Made by a program: the position numbers and the translations under genes | Notes under the pieces: model-generated | Database searches by the model: none | Told to the model about the DNA's origin: nothing | What the model saw: only the letters and a program-made list of their open reading frames with translations | Shown: in pieces, positions 59,723 to 64,000 of the stretch | Layout of the letters: each line of letters opens with the position of its first letter | Numbering within the stretch: position 1 is the first letter of the stretch | Assembly: GCA_014925825.1 (NCBI GenBank) | Contig: JACGCK010000029.1 | Coordinates: forward strand, 124,001 to 188,000 | Direction of reading: 5' to 3' | Origin: Pholiota molesta | Taxonomy: Eukaryota > Basidiomycota > Agaricomycetes > Agaricales > Strophariaceae | DNA: 64,000 nucleotides

Positions 59723-60411
59723 TTATCCCCCCTTCGCTGCTAAAGCACTGGACACATTGGCCGAGTTGTCCGATGTATTCCCTGTCCCATCGCCCGTAGT
59801 AGAGGCAGTCGTTTGTGCCAACAATGGCGCTATCGGCGTAGTAGTCAACCCTGTAATAAGGGGAGCAACAACAGTAGCGGGGGTGGTGGTAGAACTGAGG
59901 GAAATGGTTAAGGTAGACCGGGTGCTGCTGGTGCTGGCGCTGCTAGTCACCGTCGTCGTGCGCGACGAAGTACTAGTTGCCGTCGACGTGGAGCAAAAAT
60001 TGCCCGTGCCTATGGCGCCTGCGGGGAGAGTGATACAACCGGTAGGTTTGGTGGTGGTGGCGGAAGCGGTACTAGATACATGCGTGGTTCTGGATGTGGT
60101 GGTTGGTGAGGTGGTGGTGCGGGTGGTGCTGACGCTGACGCCGGTACTGGATGTTGCTACAGAGGTAGGGCTGGTAGTGGCGGAAGACTGGCAGATGTTT
60201 CCAGTTCCGGTGGCCCCTGGGGCTAAGACAATGCAACTGGCAGTTGTAGTAGCATGCGCAGACGTCGGACTAGTAGTAGCAGAGGTGATCGTCCTGGGAT
60301 GTGTTTAGTCAAGGGAACAGATACCAAATTACTATCAACCACTTACAATGCATTCACATGGCAGATAACCAGAACTGCAGCGACTAAGATCGACGATAAA
60401 GAATATCTCAT
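59723..60411 (-). CDS. Secreted mucin-like Ser/Thr-rich protein; GPI-like tail out of frame
   Basis: Two exons (60411-60347, 60293-59723) give 211 aa. The signal peptide is RYSLSSILVAAVLVICHVNA. The mature part is about half Ser and Thr, with a repeated 15-residue motif of pattern C-I-x-L-x-x-G-A-x-G-T-G-N-x-C (SCIVLAPGATGTGNICQ and GCITLPAGAIGTGNFCS). The frame stops at 59723, directly after a run of six G in the coding strand. In the -1 frame the DNA goes on to encode GISAVLLVVATSLAALVF and a stop at about 59673, a perfect GPI signal tail. A seven-G run would join the two. So the anchor is lost in this copy, by mutation or sequencing error, or restored by frameshifting. The signal peptide is related to that of the gene at 39926. 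Confidence 0.68.
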
Positions 60412-61292
60412 AGCGAAGGGATTCAAAAGAGTGACTTTGAGAGACGGTTCTAGGAAGGATTGGGAATAAGACTGGGAGACAAAGATGGCTCGGTTGCTTC
60501 TTATACTTTCTTATACTCTAGATGATCTGTACGCCGAAGATGAAACTGAAGCGCTGATGTTTCGATGCCCACTTCTCCGAAAAGAACCAATTTATCTGCC
60601 AAGCTCAAGTTTGGGGCATCTTTTTGAGTGATTACCTGGTGATTATCATCCATTACGGCTAACTCTCACCGTCAAGAGGCTTCATTGTATAAGTATTCAA
60701 ATATCCTACGTTCAATATGCAATGAATGGCAAGCTCTCTTGGAAGCAATGCCAAATTCAACGCACTACTACTTCAGGCAATGAGTCTTCTATAAAGTCAA
60801 ATCGGATTCTCAAAACGCACAACTATGGCGTAGTTCTCTGGAGGCGGCAATTAATGCCCGTAAAGGAGCATGTTGCTTTATATCTCGTCGTTAAGCTGAG
60901 AGACGTCGGATCTACACACCTAAACGGCACACTACTCGAGCGGGATCTATGAGAATGAGTCTCTGGAACACTCTTCCATGATCTGAAATAACGGTCCGAG
61001 CGAGAAAAACTTTCCTAATCCATCGACTCGGGAAAACCTTTTTATTCAGTGTCTACTAAATCGGTTCAAAACAACTTCTTCTGCATTTCCTAGAGGATCA
61101 GCATCCATGCGAAGGCTTTTAAAGACCTGCTTAGCAGAGACCTCAAATCACCATCCCAATACTTGACCGGCGCCGAACTAGCACGGCAGGGCTACTTGGG
61201 CTCATAGTTGTTCTAATAATAGCAGGCGACGCTCAGATCCAAATAAGCGCCGGAATAAATCAGACTCGAAGTTGGGCAAAGACATCCAGATT
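60412..61292. other. Intergenic, no gene recognised
   Basis: Upstream of the mucin-like gene and downstream of its decayed paralogue. Short frames only. Confidence 0.45.
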
Positions 61293-61610
61293 TTATTGCG
61301 CTGTCGATGCAATCGCGTTCTGCGCGACGATAGAAACACTGGTGAAGATTGGTACCGTGCCGTTGGCAGTGGGCGCGGGGGCGACGGTGCTGTTGTCGGC
61401 GATGGATGGTGCTCGAAGTCCGAGTCGCGTTCGTGGGACGGAGGATGTGGCGAATGTGGTGATCCTGATGTCCTGGACGGGGAGGTAGGGCTTGGGGATG
61501 GCAGGCTGGGTGAGCTGATGTACTTGTACGATGCAGCTTGAGGGGTGCGGGGAGGAGGTAGCATTGGCGGCTGCGGTGCTGGAAACAATGATGATAAAGT
61601 TGTTGGCTGC
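61293..61610 (-). pseudogene. Decayed paralogue of the small secreted protein gene at 39926
   Basis: The minus-strand frame reads NNFIIIVSSTAAANATSSPH and later APSIADNSTVAPAPTANGTV, matching SNLTVISSTAVANSTSSPYH and VKSTGSTVAGNASVTSVG of the 39926 gene in the same order. The signal-peptide exon is not recognisable, and the end is diverged. A 28-bp stretch upstream (61904-61931) is the inverted counterpart of 39474-39501, supporting an inverted segmental duplication rather than convergence. It is listed as a pseudogene because no signal peptide or tail remains; the reading frame itself is open. Confidence 0.55.
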
Positions 61611-63178
61611 CATGGAACGTGTGTGGGCTCGGTCTTGAATGCTAGAAGATTTTAGCAAAAAGGCCTCTTTGTATGACCCAGTCGAACGCTGATAAAATTT
61701 ATTTAGTAGACGTAGATGACAGCGCCTGAGATTGAATTTTAATACTGAATATGCAACCGATTTATTCAGTGAGACGCCCGCTACCCCAGTGCCCACTATG
61801 GATTTTCTCGACAACTGTCTGTCAATTTTCTGAAAGACTAAAGCTCAAGCTTCAAGCTTCAAGGCTGAACGAGGCTGAGCGCTGAGCTCTGAGCCTCGAC
61901 AGACACAAGCGGCAACTAGTGCCCGTGATTCTCATGCCATCTTGTATCCATGTTGCTACTCGTAGAGTCCTAATCAGATCTAGTCTCATCTATTATCGGA
62001 TTGGCGTCCAAACATCACCGTGCGGCGTGCAGCGAGGCTTTGCCGATGCGCAGAATAGGTGCCTTGCAATCCCAACTCCTTAGACTAAGTAGAGGCTACT
62101 AGAGGACCGACGTGAAACCAACACTCAAGCTTACATGTAATAAGGAATTATTCTGACGAGGACGGAGAGAGTTTATGAAGGATATGTATTCAACAGTCAT
62201 TTAGACTGAACTGAATGAAGAATAATTGGCTTTGCTGTGGAATTTGTACAGCAGGCAAGTACACCCTATTGTGATGTAATTATTCATCGGGAAAACATTT
62301 CTTGTGTTGACATTAAGATAAAGTTCAGGAATAAAAACAATTATCAGTGATTTTTTACGCATACCTTACCTTTTAGTGGCATGAGTTCACAGCCATATGA
62401 GGGGAGTTTATATTATTGACTATGTTTATTGCAGAACTACACTCTACACACCTCCCATAGGCCCGTGGCGGAATCCATCATATTGCCCCAGTCAATTTCG
62501 TTAATGATATCATCCATCGTCTGGTCTCCAACCACCCCGGCTCCGATACCATGTTCGCGCGAGGTTCAAAATGCAGGTAGACGGAGACTTGCGTCTGACT
62601 TGCGTCACCGATCGTGCTGTGGCCATCTGTCAGCATTCCACGTACGAGTGTACACGCCAGCGCAGAGCCCTGAAACAATAGCGTTGGCAGGTAGACGGGG
62701 GAAGAAAAAAAATCGTCGAGGATGTCTCGGTGGCACCAGGGCGCTCGCGATGACGAACAATCAGCGGGATGGGAGGAAGGAATGAGAGATGCTGCGCATG
62801 GGAGATGGAATAAGATAAAGGAAAGAAATGTTCCCACGGGGATCCGAGGGACGCCGGTTTTGTTGAGTTGATGGCCCGCTGTTATCTGGACCACCCACCA
62901 TCGATATTCCTTCATCAGCCGCCTACCAGTCTATTCCCGCCTCTCGCCCCTCCTTCTCCCCACTCCCGCAAAAAAAGCCCCCTAGCGCCCGCAAGTCATC
63001 CCCCACGACTCCAAGGGCCGCCTAGGCACCCGCAATCGCCACCACCGCGCACTCTTTTTTTTTTTCACACTCCCGCGTCTTCTTTTCGGCGCTAGCATTC
63101 GTCAGCTTGCTCTCCAGACACAACAACCAGCATCTCTCTTTCACGAAGCGACTCCAGCGGCTCGTATAGACGAACAAC
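61611..63178. other. 1.6-kb gap and 5' leader of the PP1 gene
   Basis: Contains the duplicated promoter-like stretch (61904-61931) and AT-rich sequence. From about 62870 there is a C-rich then T-rich leader typical of a housekeeping promoter. No convincing gene. Confidence 0.45.

Positions 63179-64000
<822 letters not shown>

Noticed and set aside
62437..62517. Minus-strand peptide MDDIINEIDWGNMMD, reminiscent of the C terminus of fungal Zn2Cys6 regulators
   Set aside because: Only 26 codons, an upstream stop in frame, and no zinc-cluster exon found nearby. Too weak to annotate.

Overview
The window is nuclear DNA of a filamentous basidiomycete, most likely an Agaricomycete. Genes are dense and carry many short introns (mostly 45-75 bp, GT-AG, some GC-AG). 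Agaricomycete-typical families are present: a DUF6534-type 7-TM protein, an F-box/LRR-like protein, a sesquiterpene synthase, a GMC aryl-alcohol-oxidase-like enzyme and a sedolisin. Exon joins quoted below were worked out by hand and are in frame unless I say otherwise. No rRNA, tRNA or CRISPR was recognised.

Layout. 1-8.6 kb: 5' end of a secreted sedolisin, a GT32-like glycosyltransferase, a decayed short-chain dehydrogenase (SDR), a DUF6534 membrane protein and two small single-TM proteins. 9-15.2 kb: a housekeeping pair for ribosome biogenesis, the DEAD-box helicase MAK5 and the SSU-processome WD40 protein PWP2. 15.9-21 kb: an F-box protein and a 16-exon MFS transporter with a very long central loop. 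24.1-25.3 kb: a sesquiterpene synthase. 27.6-29.5 kb: a GPI-type secreted protein and the mitochondrial assembly factor SDHAF2. 29.9-33 kb: two paralogous SDR genes, with a coding relic between them that is split by a 301-bp MITE-like element. 34.5-36.1 kb: the RNA helicase DHH1. 37.4-41.6 kb: a secreted Cys-rich protein gene, its broken duplicate, a 1.14-kb foldback element and a small secreted protein. 42.4-54 kb: a drug:H+ antiporter-like MFS, a lone Tup1 N-terminal-domain protein, a BBE-type FAD oxidase, an aldo-keto reductase and a secreted GMC oxidoreductase. 56.1-64 kb: a 7-TM membrane protein, a Ser/Thr-rich surface protein with a decayed paralogue, and the 5' part of a PP1 catalytic subunit.

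Functionally, the window mixes conserved core genes (MAK5, PWP2, DHH1, SDHAF2, PP1) with accessory stretches rich in oxidoreductases, transporters and secreted proteins. The terpene synthase, SDRs, FAD oxidase, AKR, GMC oxidase and MFS lie in the same 30 kb, but core genes interrupt them, so a biosynthetic cluster is only a hypothesis. The most unusual structures are the foldback element (37940-39079) built of about 20-bp repeats, the MITE inside a coding relic (31397-31697), micro-exons of 8, 9 and 16 nt in the two MFS genes, and two related surface-protein genes whose hydrophobic C-terminal tails lie out of frame.
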